Positions 6,686-13,530 of a DNA stretch of 14,808 nt are shown in pieces. The translations under genes were made by a program, and so were the position numbers. This DNA is from Desulfobacteraceae bacterium. GTDB lineage: Bacteria; Desulfobacterota; Syntrophobacteria; BM002. The DNA is taken from the NCBI GenBank assembly GCA_002899795.1, contig PPDG01000057.1:1-14808 (forward strand), written 5' to 3'. The notes under the pieces are model-generated. The model did not search any database and had not been told where the DNA came from. It saw only the letters and a list, made by a program, of their open reading frames with translations. The first letter of the stretch is position 1. Each line of letters opens with the position of its first letter.

Positions 6686-8134
6686 TCAGCTACTTTTCAG
6701 AATCTGTTCTATCTCTTTGAGCACTGCGTCTGGTTTGGTATCCACCTCGTGTTCGGAAAGAATCCTCTTAGCCTCCATGTTGCAACGCTTGTAAAGGTCC
6801 ATGGCACCTTCGTTTTCCCAGGCATCGTAGCGGGAACGGTCCAGAAGCTTCGGTAGAAACAAGGCTTCCATGAAATGATCATAAGTATGGTCATCCATGA
6901 GAAAAATGGACCCGGGACCGCCGCGGCCTACCCTTTCTATGGCCTCCAGAGCCAAAGTACCATCATTTACGGGGATTCCCTGGACGTAAAAGCGGCTCAT
7001 GGCTATCAGTTCGTTGGCCATCGTAATCATCTCAAGGGAAGAGGTACTGCCATATTCCAGAAAACCCACATCGTGGATCAGGTTCGCGCGCGAGAGCAGG
7101 GCGGTGAGAATGGAAAACATGGCTTCCGCTCCTGCTTGGGCATCCATTATCTTGGCATCCGAGGCTCCGGCAAAGGCCCAGATCGGCAGGCCATAGATCT
7201 CGTCTCGCATGTCAGCTAAGGCGGCTTGGGTGAGACTCCATTCTGGGCAACCATAACAGACCACGCTGGACTTCATGTCCATGGCACTTACATTGGGACC
7301 GAAAAGAAAAGGCGAACCTTTGCCGGCAAGCTGATGCACTACCAGACCCGCCAAGTTTTCGGCGATTCCCAGGGCCATAGCCCCGGCCAGGGTTACCGGA
7401 GCGCCACCACCTGCATTGGACCCAGAGGGAAGACAAAGGGGGATCTTTTTTTGGGCGCAGAAAATGAGTTTTTCCATCACATTTTCAGGAAATAGTAGGG
7501 GGCTTATTGCCTCTGAATAATTCAGAATAAACGGTTTCCTCTTAAGCTCCTCCTCACCTCCCACAACCGAGCAGGCAATCTCATGGATCTTGGCAATGTC
7601 TCTGCCGCTGTCCGCGATGAAGACTATGGGTTTGTTGGTGTTCCTGAGCATTTCAGCAAAAACATAGACGTAGATATCGTCGATTGGGGCGTCTTCAGGG
7701 TTGGCCATAGACATGGCAAAGTCGATGTTCTCCAGGCCATCCACCAAGGTGGCGAAGTTACTGACGTCTTTAAGAACCGCTCGCCTCCGTTCACCGGTCT
7801 CCACGTCCTGAGTGAAGGTTGCATCCGAGCCAGTGCCATAGAAGGAGTTCTCACCGGTGAGATCCATTGCTTTGGCACCCTTTTGATCATAGAGGCTTAT
7901 TTGTTTGGGAGCTGTCTTCAGAGCCTCTTCAACAAGATGAGGGGGCATACGGACCCAATCACCATCGGAAATCTTGCAACCTTTGTCGGCAATCATCTCC
8001 AAGGCACGGGGATGCTCCATCTTAAAACCCGTTTTCTCGAGGATCTCCAGAGCCGCCGTATGGATTGCCAAGGCCTGTTCGCGGTTTAGTACTCTGAGCC
8101 GCGGCTGAAAGGTAGGAATTTCTGAGCGTTCCAT
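6686..8134 (-). CDS. MttB-superfamily (non-pyrrolysine) methyltransferase, paralogue 2
   Basis: 482 residues. Same family pattern as its downstream neighbour but clearly different in detail: KPFILNYSEAISPL (200-213), GGGAPVTLAGAMALG (242-256), AGASDAKIMDAQAGAEAMF (322-340), NLIHDVGFLEYGSTSS (351-366), VGRGGPGSIFLMDDHTYDH. There is no in-frame TAG, hence no pyrrolysine. The HDVGFLEYG stretch in place of HLAAGMLDSG of paralogue 1 lies in the barrel region near which pyrrolysine sits in true MttB, so the two probably accept different methyl donors (inference). It starts 21 bp after the corrinoid protein gene, with AGGAG seven bases before the ATG, a strong site. It presumably uses the adjacent MttC-like protein as methyl acceptor. 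Alternatives within the superfamily range from glycine betaine to proline betaine, carnitine, butyrobetaine or even an O-/N-demethylase. Confidence 0.93.
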   Translation of the reverse strand: MERSEIPTFQPRLRVLNREQALAIHTAALEILEKTGFKMEHPRALEMIADKGCKISDGDWVRMPPHLVEEALKTAPKQISLYDQKGAKAMDLTGENSFYGTGSDATFTQDVETGERRRAVLKDVSNFATLVDGLENIDFAMSMANPEDAPIDDIYVYVFAEMLRNTNKPIVFIADSGRDIAKIHEIACSVVGGEEELKRKPFILNYSEAISPLLFPENVMEKLIFCAQKKIPLCLPSGSNAGGGAPVTLAGAMALGIAENLAGLVVHQLAGKGSPFLFGPNVSAMDMKSSVVCYGCPEWSLTQAALADMRDEIYGLPIWAFAGASDAKIMDAQAGAEAMFSILTALLSRANLIHDVGFLEYGSTSSLEMITMANELIAMSRFYVQGIPVNDGTLALEAIERVGRGGPGSIFLMDDHTYDHFMEALFLPKLLDRSRYDAWENEGAMDLYKRCNMEAKRILSEHEVDTKPDAVLKEIEQILKSS

Positions 8135-8155
8135 AGCCTACTCCTATATCCGAGT

Positions 8156-8794
8156 TCAGGTAATGCCGAGTAGCTTTTTGGCCGCAATCACCGCGGAACC
8201 TGCATCTGGTGCGTAAGAGTCGGCCTTGATCTCACTGGCGAAATTTTCTGTAACCGGCGCCCCACCTATCATTACCTTGACTTTATCCCTGATTCCGGCC
8301 TCTTGCAGAGCTTCGATGGTTTCACGCATGGCCGGCATTGTGGTGGAGAGCAAAGCAGACATGGCCACTATGTCTGCCCCCACTTCTTGAGCCTTTTGGG
8401 TGAAATCTTTCGGAGAAACGTCAACGCCCAGGTCCGTTATGCTGAATCCCGCCCCTTCCATCATCATGGCAACCAGGTTTTTGCCGATGTCGTGTAAATC
8501 CTGCCGCACAGTTCCGATAACGACTTTTCCCTTAGCGCTTAGTTGGCCTTCCTGAAAGAGCGCTTTGATCAGTTTCATGCATTCTTGCATGGTCTTAGCA
8601 GAGCGCAACATCTGAGGGACAAACATCTGACCAGTTGAAAACTTTTCTCCTACCTCGTCCATGGCGGCAATGAGACCCTTGTCCAGGATGTCCTGAACAT
8701 TGCTGCCAGCATCCAGAGCTGACTGGGTCTCTGCCACAGCCGTCTGGATGTCTCCTTTGATCACAGCTTCGGTTAACGAGCTAAATTCACTCAT
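8156..8794 (-). CDS. mttC: MttC-like corrinoid (B12-binding) methyl carrier protein
   Basis: 212 residues, the standard size of MtaC/MtbC/MttC-type proteins. Residues 1-88 are the helical cap domain (methionine-synthase type, with EVGEKFSTGQMFVPQMLRSA at 48-67). Residues 89-212 are the Rossmann cobalamin domain, with the base-off/His-on motif DLHDIG (99-104), in which His101 is the lower cobalt ligand, plus SALLS (146-150) and GGAP (177-180). The protein carries the methyl group as CH3-Co(III) between the MttB-like enzymes and the MtgA-like enzyme. A GGGGG Shine-Dalgarno sits five bases before the ATG. It is the only corrinoid protein in the window, so both MttB paralogues and the RACo activator probably share it. 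The symbol denotes the family; the natural substrate need not be trimethylamine. Confidence 0.95.
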   Translation of the reverse strand: MSEFSSLTEAVIKGDIQTAVAETQSALDAGSNVQDILDKGLIAAMDEVGEKFSTGQMFVPQMLRSAKTMQECMKLIKALFQEGQLSAKGKVVIGTVRQDLHDIGKNLVAMMMEGAGFSITDLGVDVSPKDFTQKAQEVGADIVAMSALLSTTMPAMRETIEALQEAGIRDKVKVMIGGAPVTENFASEIKADSYAPDAGSAVIAAKKLLGIT

Positions 8795-8820
8795 ACATTC
8801 CCCCTTTTTTTGAGCTTTCA

Positions 8821-8968
8821 GCTATCAGCCATCAGCAGTCAGCTGTTCACAAGGCGCATAGCGTGACTGTTTTGTCAAATAGTTGAATGGTCAAATAATT
8901 ATGAACATCAGATTCATGATTATTACTACCGAATCTTTCACAAAAGCTGATTGCTGATCGCTGACTGC
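8821..8968. repeat. Imperfect inverted repeat of GCTGAT units flanking an AT-rich core
   Basis: The arm 8821-8844 (read on the minus strand) and the arm 8945-8968 (plus strand) match at 20 of 24 positions, both being short tandem AGCTGAY-TGCTGAT-type units. They enclose about 100 bp of AT-rich DNA. This fills most of the 188-bp gap between the MtgA-like and MttC-like genes. The architecture resembles an extragenic palindromic or small MITE-like element, but no clear target duplication is seen and there is no transposase. It may end or stabilise the mtgA message. Confidence 0.6.
8894..8924. promoter_or_regulatory. AT-rich dyad inside the mtgA-mttC gap
   Basis: 8894-8905 and 8913-8924 (AATAATTATGAA / TTCATGATTATT) are inverted copies over 12 bp with one mismatch and a 7-nt centre. 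It lies about 100 bp upstream of the corrinoid protein gene on the minus strand, in the core of the larger inverted repeat. It could be a regulator-binding dyad for a second promoter before mttC, or a hairpin. No convincing -10/-35 pair was identified. Confidence 0.35.
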
Positions 8969-8982
8969 TTCTGCTCACCCTT

Positions 8983-9786
8983 TCACGACAAGCCGCTAAT
9001 GCGGCCATCTTGATAGGCCTCGATAAAGTTTTCGCAATATTCATCCCGTCCCAAAAGCATATCCGCGGACAGCAATGTCGCCATCAATTGTTTGTTAGTG
9101 GGATCCAGTATGGCTGCAGACAAACCCGCGTTCATGCACAGAGATAGAAAATTGCGATTGATCAGGCTGCGCATTGGCAGGCCGAAAGAGATGTTGGAAA
9201 GCCCGCAAATGGTGTTCACCCCTGGAAATTCGTTCATTATTTTATCGATGGCTCCAAGGACTGCCGTTCCCATGCCAGTATCGACTGATACGGGCTGCAC
9301 CAAGGGGTCCAGGTAAATCCTGTCAAGAGGGATCCCTTCATTCGTCAGCTTGTTGATGAGCTCTGCCCCCACTTGGACCCTTTCTTCCACGGTGTTCGGC
9401 ATTGATGCTTCAGCCATACAGAGAGCCACCACACAACACGGTTGTCCGGTAATGACGGGGAGCAGGGCTTGGAAACGGTCTTTCTCCAATGAAATGGAAT
9501 TGATCATCGCTTCACCTTTGTGGTGTTTGATCGCTTCGGACAAGGCTTTTGGATTCGGACTGTCCAAGCACAAAGGTAGATCCACCTCATTTTGGACTAC
9601 TTCCACCAGCCAGCACAGACAGTCTATTTCTTGGTCTAGAAAAGTTCCGGCGTTGACGTCAATATAATGGGCCCCGGCTTCTGCCTGCTCCCGTGCCACC
9701 TCGCCAATGAACTCGGCATCACGTTCCTTCACCGCATCTGCAATACTCTTTCGGCTCGTATTGATCTTCTCGCCAACGACTAGCAT
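8983..9786 (-). CDS. mtgA: MtgA-like methylcorrinoid:tetrahydrofolate methyltransferase
   Basis: 267 residues forming a single pterin-binding TIM barrel of the AcsE/MtgA/MetH-dihydropteroate-synthase group. Motifs in order: VVGEKIN (3-9), HYIDVNAG (40-47), LCLDSPNP (72-79), EAMINSISLE (92-101), IYLDPLVQPVS (157-167), TICGLSNISFGLP (192-204). Expected role: moving CH3 from the corrinoid protein to tetrahydrofolate, thereby delivering methyl-THF to the Wood-Ljungdahl or methyl-oxidation branch (the reverse of AcsE). AAGGAG (9792-9797 on the plus strand as CTCCTT) five bases before the ATG sets the start. It is the first gene of the minus-strand operon but is separated from the corrinoid protein gene by 197 bp. 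MtgA rather than AcsE is preferred because no CO dehydrogenase/acetyl-CoA synthase gene is nearby and MttB-type genes are. The symbol mtgA here is the methyltransferase, not the peptidoglycan enzyme of the same name. Confidence 0.9.
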   Translation of the reverse strand: MLVVGEKINTSRKSIADAVKERDAEFIGEVAREQAEAGAHYIDVNAGTFLDQEIDCLCWLVEVVQNEVDLPLCLDSPNPKALSEAIKHHKGEAMINSISLEKDRFQALLPVITGQPCCVVALCMAEASMPNTVEERVQVGAELINKLTNEGIPLDRIYLDPLVQPVSVDTGMGTAVLGAIDKIMNEFPGVNTICGLSNISFGLPMRSLINRNFLSLCMNAGLSAAILDPTNKQLMATLLSADMLLGRDEYCENFIEAYQDGRISGLS

Positions 9787-10157
9787 CGATGCTCCTTGTT
9801 TTAAGCATAGGATAGCTATGATCTCATTGTTTTATACAATGAGCCAACGAATTTGCCATTTTAAATAATAAATCAGGAAACTCAAAAACTTAGAAGCATT
9901 TGACAAGTGCAAAGGCTATGCCAGAAGCTGTGGCCCAAGCCCTCGAATAGGCTAGAACCGTCACACCGGTTGAGAATTTTCTGAAAGAGTATGAAGTGGC
10001 CCAAATTTCTCATTATTCCTAGTAGGGTGAATTATATCGCAATTATCCTAAAAACCTTCCTCTGTCAACGAGATACCGATGACTTTTTTAGAAAAAAATC
10101 CACACCCTAGAGCTCACTTGACAAAGTAGAGAAAAAGGATAATCGTAGTTTAGTATA
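9787..10157. other. Divergent intergenic region between the methyltransferase operon and the phosphoesterase gene
   Basis: 371 bp without a gene. It holds the mtgA ribosome site, a perfect palindrome at 9823-9843, and a perfect TTGACA at 10118-10123 upstream of the phosphoesterase gene. The latter lacks a well-spaced -10 (GATAAT is 14 bp away, too close), so it is not called as a promoter. No cobalamin riboswitch-like conserved box, tRNA or small ORF with a good ribosome site was recognised. Confidence 0.6.
9823..9859 (-). promoter_or_regulatory. Candidate promoter with overlapping palindromic operator for mtgA
   Basis: CTCATTGT-TTTAT-ACAATGAG (9823-9843) is a perfect 8-bp inverted repeat with a 5-nt centre. 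On the minus strand it contains TATAAA (9836 to 9831), a good -10. Seventeen bases upstream is ATGGCA (9859 to 9854), four of six matches to the -35 consensus. Transcription would begin near 9824, giving a leader of about 38 nt. A dyad covering the -10 is the classical layout for a repressor operator, but it could also be a 5' hairpin. No regulator gene is in the window. Confidence 0.4.
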
Positions 10158-10787
10158 ATGAGGATTCTTACAGTTAGCGACAGAGTCGAAAAATCTTTTC
10201 TTAAGGAACACCTTCTCAGAGAAAAATGCGACGGAGTCCGGTTGATCCTCGCCTGTGGTGACCTGCCTTCATATTATCTGGAATATCTGCTGAACAGTCT
10301 TAACGTCCCGCTATACTATGTGCCAGGGAACCATGATGAGGAACTACATTTAAAGAAGAAACCCTTTGCTTCAGGATGCGAAAGTATTGATGAAAGGGTA
10401 ATAGCTTTCAAAGGATGGCTCTTTGGTGGCTTGGGAGGTGCATTTCATTACCGGAACGGAAAGTACTTGTACACCGAAAAGCAAATGCAGCGCAAGGTTC
10501 GCAAAATGATTCCCCGAATGGCACTGAATAAGATCAAATATAAACGGTATCTGGATATATTGATAACGCACGCACCTCCGTTTGGCATCCATGATGAGCA
10601 GACTATAGCCCACCGGGGCTTTAAAGAATTTCTGAAGTTTATGAAAAGATACAGACCTGCCTATCTCATTCATGGTCATACTGCACCTGATGCAGAAAAC
10701 GAGATGGCAACGAGTCACTATCTCTCCACAAGGATCATGAATACAAATAACTACAGGATCTTGGACATAGACCATGGCTCTATTTGA
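10158..10787 (+). CDS. Calcineurin-like metallophosphoesterase
   Basis: 209 residues. Metallophosphoesterase motifs are ACGDLP (32-37), PGNHDE (56-61), THAPP (137-141) and HGHT (172-175). The first motif, normally D-x-H, reads SDRVE (7-11), so the His ligand is absent; I recall a subfamily starting MRILxVSDxVE that shares this, so it may be a true subfamily trait rather than decay. Such enzymes hydrolyse phosphodiesters or phosphomonoesters with two metal ions; no substrate can be named. The start rests on this conserved N-terminus, because no good Shine-Dalgarno lies close upstream (AAGG is about 18 nt away). It overlaps the next gene by 14 bp, implying translational coupling and a joint function. 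It is transcribed divergently from the methyltransferase operon. Confidence 0.85.
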   Translation: MRILTVSDRVEKSFLKEHLLREKCDGVRLILACGDLPSYYLEYLLNSLNVPLYYVPGNHDEELHLKKKPFASGCESIDERVIAFKGWLFGGLGGAFHYRNGKYLYTEKQMQRKVRKMIPRMALNKIKYKRYLDILITHAPPFGIHDEQTIAHRGFKEFLKFMKRYRPAYLIHGHTAPDAENEMATSHYLSTRIMNTNNYRILDIDHGSI

Positions 10788-11706
10788 TGACAGAACAACA
10801 AAACGAGCAAAGAAGGAACACCGCACCGACACTGATTTCAGTCAGGCGAGGCAAAAAGCCTTTTCGGATGAAATCAAAGGATTTCTTTCGCGAAAGTCCA
10901 CCCGGCTCCTTCCTTTCGACGAGGTGAAGAACAAACTGGAGGTCTGTTTTGTTAGAGACCTGGGCGTACAGACTATTCCCATTGACAATATTGTGGGAAG
11001 TGAGGGCAGGTATCAGAGTTTTACCAGGCATTTCCTTCCCCTGGACGACGATCTGCGAGACCGTTGGAAAAAGGTGGACGAAGCCCATTATGCCAAACAG
11101 AGTCTTCCCCCAGTGGCACTATACAAGGTATGTGATGCCTATTTCGTCAAGGATGGTCACCACAGAATCTCAGTAGCTCGGACCAAAGGAGTGAAACACA
11201 TTGAAGCCATAGTCTATGAGTATGGGTGCGACGTTCCTCTCGATAAGGAAACTGACCTGGAAAAGTTAGCCGTCCAGGAAACATACCATCAGTTTCTCAA
11301 AGACACAGAACTGGGAAAGAATCGTCCGAACCCTGGGCTTCAGTTGACTCTCTTGGGAGGATATCCCATCCTCATGGAACACATCCAGGCCCACAAGCAC
11401 TATCTGGAGGAGGTTACAGGAAGAGAGGTGCCACTTTCTGAAGCAGCTTGCTCCTGGTACGACACCGTGTATACCCCTTTAGCAGTGGCCATTCGAAAAA
11501 ACCGCATCATGAAGGAGTTTCCACACAGGACAGAGACGGATTTTTATATATGGGTAATCAAGAACAGACGCAAATTAAGCGATCAGTATAGGCGGGAATT
11601 GGACGATGAAAGTGCGGTAGAGGCGTTTTCCCGGAAATACACTCGACCTTTCTGGAAAATCATAGCGGTTTTCAGAAGGATATTTGGCCTGGTTCGATAC
11701 CGTTGA
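10774..11706 (+). CDS. Protein with ParB/DUF4032-like DGHHR motif, function unknown
   Basis: 310 residues, basic, no signal peptide or membrane span. The central VKDGHHRISVARTKG (125-139) resembles the ParB/Srx-type motif (DGxHR) and the DUF4032-type proteins that carry it; the residues between are not enough for me to assign DNA binding, nuclease or kinase activity. The region 45-110 (LLPFDEVKNKL, then VRDLGVQTIPIDNIVGSEGR) leads into this motif with the spacing seen in ParB-like proteins, where a specified binding partner site precedes it. The C-terminal 100 residues are helical and end in a very basic FRRIFGLVRYR. The 14-bp overlap with the phosphoesterase gene indicates one operon. The gene ends at 11706, just before the terminator shared with the transporter operon. 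Confidence 0.6.
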   Translation: MALFDDRTTKRAKKEHRTDTDFSQARQKAFSDEIKGFLSRKSTRLLPFDEVKNKLEVCFVRDLGVQTIPIDNIVGSEGRYQSFTRHFLPLDDDLRDRWKKVDEAHYAKQSLPPVALYKVCDAYFVKDGHHRISVARTKGVKHIEAIVYEYGCDVPLDKETDLEKLAVQETYHQFLKDTELGKNRPNPGLQLTLLGGYPILMEHIQAHKHYLEEVTGREVPLSEAACSWYDTVYTPLAVAIRKNRIMKEFPHRTETDFYIWVIKNRRKLSDQYRRELDDESAVEAFSRKYTRPFWKIIAVFRRIFGLVRYR

Positions 11707-11780
11707 AACCGTTAATTTATAAAAGAAAGGCGCAGACAACGGTCCTCTTGCATTAGGGCCACGTCTGCGCCGCTTCAACG
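11701..11780. terminator. Nested hairpin, bidirectional terminator candidate
   Basis: GGCGCAGAC (11729-11737) pairs perfectly with GTCTGCGCC (11763-11771). Inside it, GGTCC (11741-11745) pairs with GGGCC (11756-11760) including one wobble, and outside it CGTTGAA (11701-11707) pairs with TTCAACG (11774-11780). On the minus strand the main stem is followed by CTTTCTTTTATAAATTAA, a usable U-rich tract, so it best terminates the transporter operon ending at 11801. For the plus-strand operon ending at 11706 the T-tract is absent, so its action there is uncertain. Confidence 0.7.
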
Positions 11781-11800
11781 CAATATACGCGTGTACTCGT

Positions 11801-12721
11801 CTATTTCTTCTTCTTGACAATAAGGCCCACGCCTCTTAGCCAACTCTTGGCAACTGATTCCGGCTTCTCTCCATTGACGTTTACTCTGTAGTTGAGCCGG
11901 GTCATGGTTCCGGTATCCAGGGACGGTCCGATCTCGTCCAAAATGTACTTGACTTCTGGATACTGATCCAGAACCGACTTCCGAATAACCGGAGCGGGAT
12001 TGTAGATGGGGAAAAAGCCTTTGTCATCCGTCAGGACCTTCTGATTATAGGCGTTGATCTCCCCGTCCGTCGCGAAAGCCATACCGCACATGGCCTGCTT
12101 GTCGCGCACAGCCTTCTTGCAGAGAGGCGTTTCCATCTTCTTGACATTTGCATCCGGTATGTCTTTACCGAATGAAAGGCCGTAAAATTCCATCATGCCT
12201 TTGAAACCATCGGCTCTTGAGTAGAATTCGGCGTTCGTTGCCACCGTCATCTTGCCCGGGTTCTTTTTTATCCAGGCTGCCCAATCGGAAAGGGAGTTGA
12301 TTCCAAATTCGTCAGCCTGTTTTGCCTGCATGACAATGGCATAGGTGTTATTGAATTTTGCCGGCGCCAGCCATACGAGATCGTTCTTGGCGTCGATGGC
12401 TTTGACTTTCTCGTAGAGCCCCATGGAATCACGAACCGTTTCCTTCTTCTTGAAAAAATTGAACCACGCGGTCCCGGTATATTCCATGTAGACATCAATC
12501 TGACCCTGTTCCAGGGCTTCGCGGTTGACATTGGTTCCTCCCAGAGAGGTGCGGTCCTTCACCGGTATCCCCCTGGCTTGTAGGAGTTGAACCATGATCT
12601 TTCCCAGGATGACCTGTTCGGTGAAACCTTTGGAGGCTACATTGACCGGGCCAGCGGCGAAACCATTTGGAGGAACGGACAAAAGACACAGAATAACCAA
12701 TGAAAAGAGCAATTTTCTCAT
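11801..12721 (-). CDS. Periplasmic glycine betaine/quaternary-amine-binding protein (OpuAC/ProX/OsmF family)
   Basis: 306 residues. An N-terminal signal peptide (MRKLLFSLVILCLL, cleavage after FAA at 23) without a lipobox cysteine indicates export to a Gram-negative periplasm. The mature protein begins VNVASKGFTEQVILG (26-40), then QGQIDVYMEYTGTAW (72-86), hallmarks of this substrate-binding family, and ends in a lysine tail. Such proteins bind glycine betaine, proline betaine, choline or carnitine in an aromatic cage; several Tyr, Phe and Trp residues are present but the cage cannot be assigned from sequence alone. AGGAGG seven bases before the ATG is a strong ribosome site. It is the last gene of the ABC operon, 37 bp after the permease gene. 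It is the likely supplier of the methylated amine used by the MttB-like enzymes, but osmoprotection is an equal possibility. Confidence 0.92.
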   Translation of the reverse strand: MRKLLFSLVILCLLSVPPNGFAAGPVNVASKGFTEQVILGKIMVQLLQARGIPVKDRTSLGGTNVNREALEQGQIDVYMEYTGTAWFNFFKKKETVRDSMGLYEKVKAIDAKNDLVWLAPAKFNNTYAIVMQAKQADEFGINSLSDWAAWIKKNPGKMTVATNAEFYSRADGFKGMMEFYGLSFGKDIPDANVKKMETPLCKKAVRDKQAMCGMAFATDGEINAYNQKVLTDDKGFFPIYNPAPVIRKSVLDQYPEVKYILDEIGPSLDTGTMTRLNYRVNVNGEKPESVAKSWLRGVGLIVKKKK

Positions 12722-12758
12722 TATAATTCCTCCTTTATGCTTTGAATGTTATTAGATC

Positions 12759-13526
12759 TTACATCGCTACCTGGTATTCCTCAGCCTGAATGCCTTTACT
12801 GACAACAGTTTTCTCCGTTCTCGCGAGTGCGGAATCAGCTAACATGGCGATCAGCGCTACTGGAACAGCCCCTGCCACCATGATTCCCATATCCATCAGG
12901 GCAATGCCGGTGAAAATCCAAAATCCAAGACCGCCGCCGCCGATAAGAAAGGCCAGAGGGGCAGTACCCACGATAATAGCTGTGGAGGTCCGGACCCCCC
13001 CCATAATAACCGGCAGGGCATTGGGAAGTTCAATTCTGAACAGAATCTGCTTTGGGTTCATACCCATACCGGTGGCCGCCTCAATCACATCTTTACTTAC
13101 GGCCTGGATGCCGGCATACGTATTTCTAACAATGGGAGCTACGGCATGAAAAAAGAGGGCAATCAGTGCCGGCACAACACCGATTCCAGAAAGACCGAGC
13201 AGGGGCAAGAAACCGTAGGCCAGGGCAATGACCCCGAGAGAGGGAACACTTTGCCAGACATTCACAACCCCCATAATGGCCGGACTCAAGTGATCAAACC
13301 CTTTCCTGGTCATGAGGGTACCCAACCCCACACCTACAGTTACAGCCGCTGCCATACTTATAATGACCAAGACAAGGTGCTCCCAGGTCAGCCTAAAGAA
13401 TTCGGCCAGGTTCTTGGTTGTATATGCCCAGGCACCGTAAAACTTGTAGAGCCCAGCGACAATAATGATCGTCAACAACACAGGAATGAGTTTCTTTAGG
13501 ACTGGTGAGAATGCCCTCGCTTCCAT
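12759..13526 (-). CDS. ABC transporter permease (betaine/choline type)
   Basis: 255 residues, with about six hydrophobic segments: LIPVLLTIIIVAGLY near the N-terminus, LVLVIISMAAAVTVGVGLG, VIALAYGFLPLLGLSGIG, VPALIALFFHAVAPIV, IIVGTAPLAFLIGGGGLG, and MGIMVAGAVPVALIAM. The coupling-helix motif EAATGMGMNPKQILFRIELPNALP (about 148-171) is the usual EAA loop, contacting the ATPase. It resembles OpuAB/OpuB permeases. The GAGGAG ribosome site lies inside the last codons of the ATPase gene (13535-13540) and the gap between the genes is only 4 bp, so translation is coupled. It pairs with the second, partial permease gene at the window end, as in the opuB/opuC type of operon. Confidence 0.93.
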   Translation of the reverse strand: MEARAFSPVLKKLIPVLLTIIIVAGLYKFYGAWAYTTKNLAEFFRLTWEHLVLVIISMAAAVTVGVGLGTLMTRKGFDHLSPAIMGVVNVWQSVPSLGVIALAYGFLPLLGLSGIGVVPALIALFFHAVAPIVRNTYAGIQAVSKDVIEAATGMGMNPKQILFRIELPNALPVIMGGVRTSTAIIVGTAPLAFLIGGGGLGFWIFTGIALMDMGIMVAGAVPVALIAMLADSALARTEKTVVSKGIQAEEYQVAM

Positions 13527-13530
13527 TATC

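Noticed and set aside
5234..8134. Possible pyrrolysine (in-frame amber) in the MttB-like genes
   Set aside because: Both genes run uninterrupted through the region where true MttB carries pyrrolysine and have normal full lengths, and no pyl genes are visible.
9843..9858. Sigma-54-like sequence TGGCAAATTCGTTGGC on the minus strand upstream of mtgA
   Set aside because: The -24 part fits but GG and GC are separated by 11 rather than 10 bases and the -12 element reads TTGG, so the key spacing is off by one.
10118..10143. TTGACA plus GATAAT as a promoter for the phosphoesterase gene
   Set aside because: Spacing is only 14 bp and no other -10 fits; the perfect TATAAT at 10154 overlaps the start codon and is 30 bp away.
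9787..10157. Cobalamin riboswitch upstream of the corrinoid operon
   Set aside because: No B12-box-like conserved stretch was recognised, and the leader from the likely promoter would be only about 40 nt.
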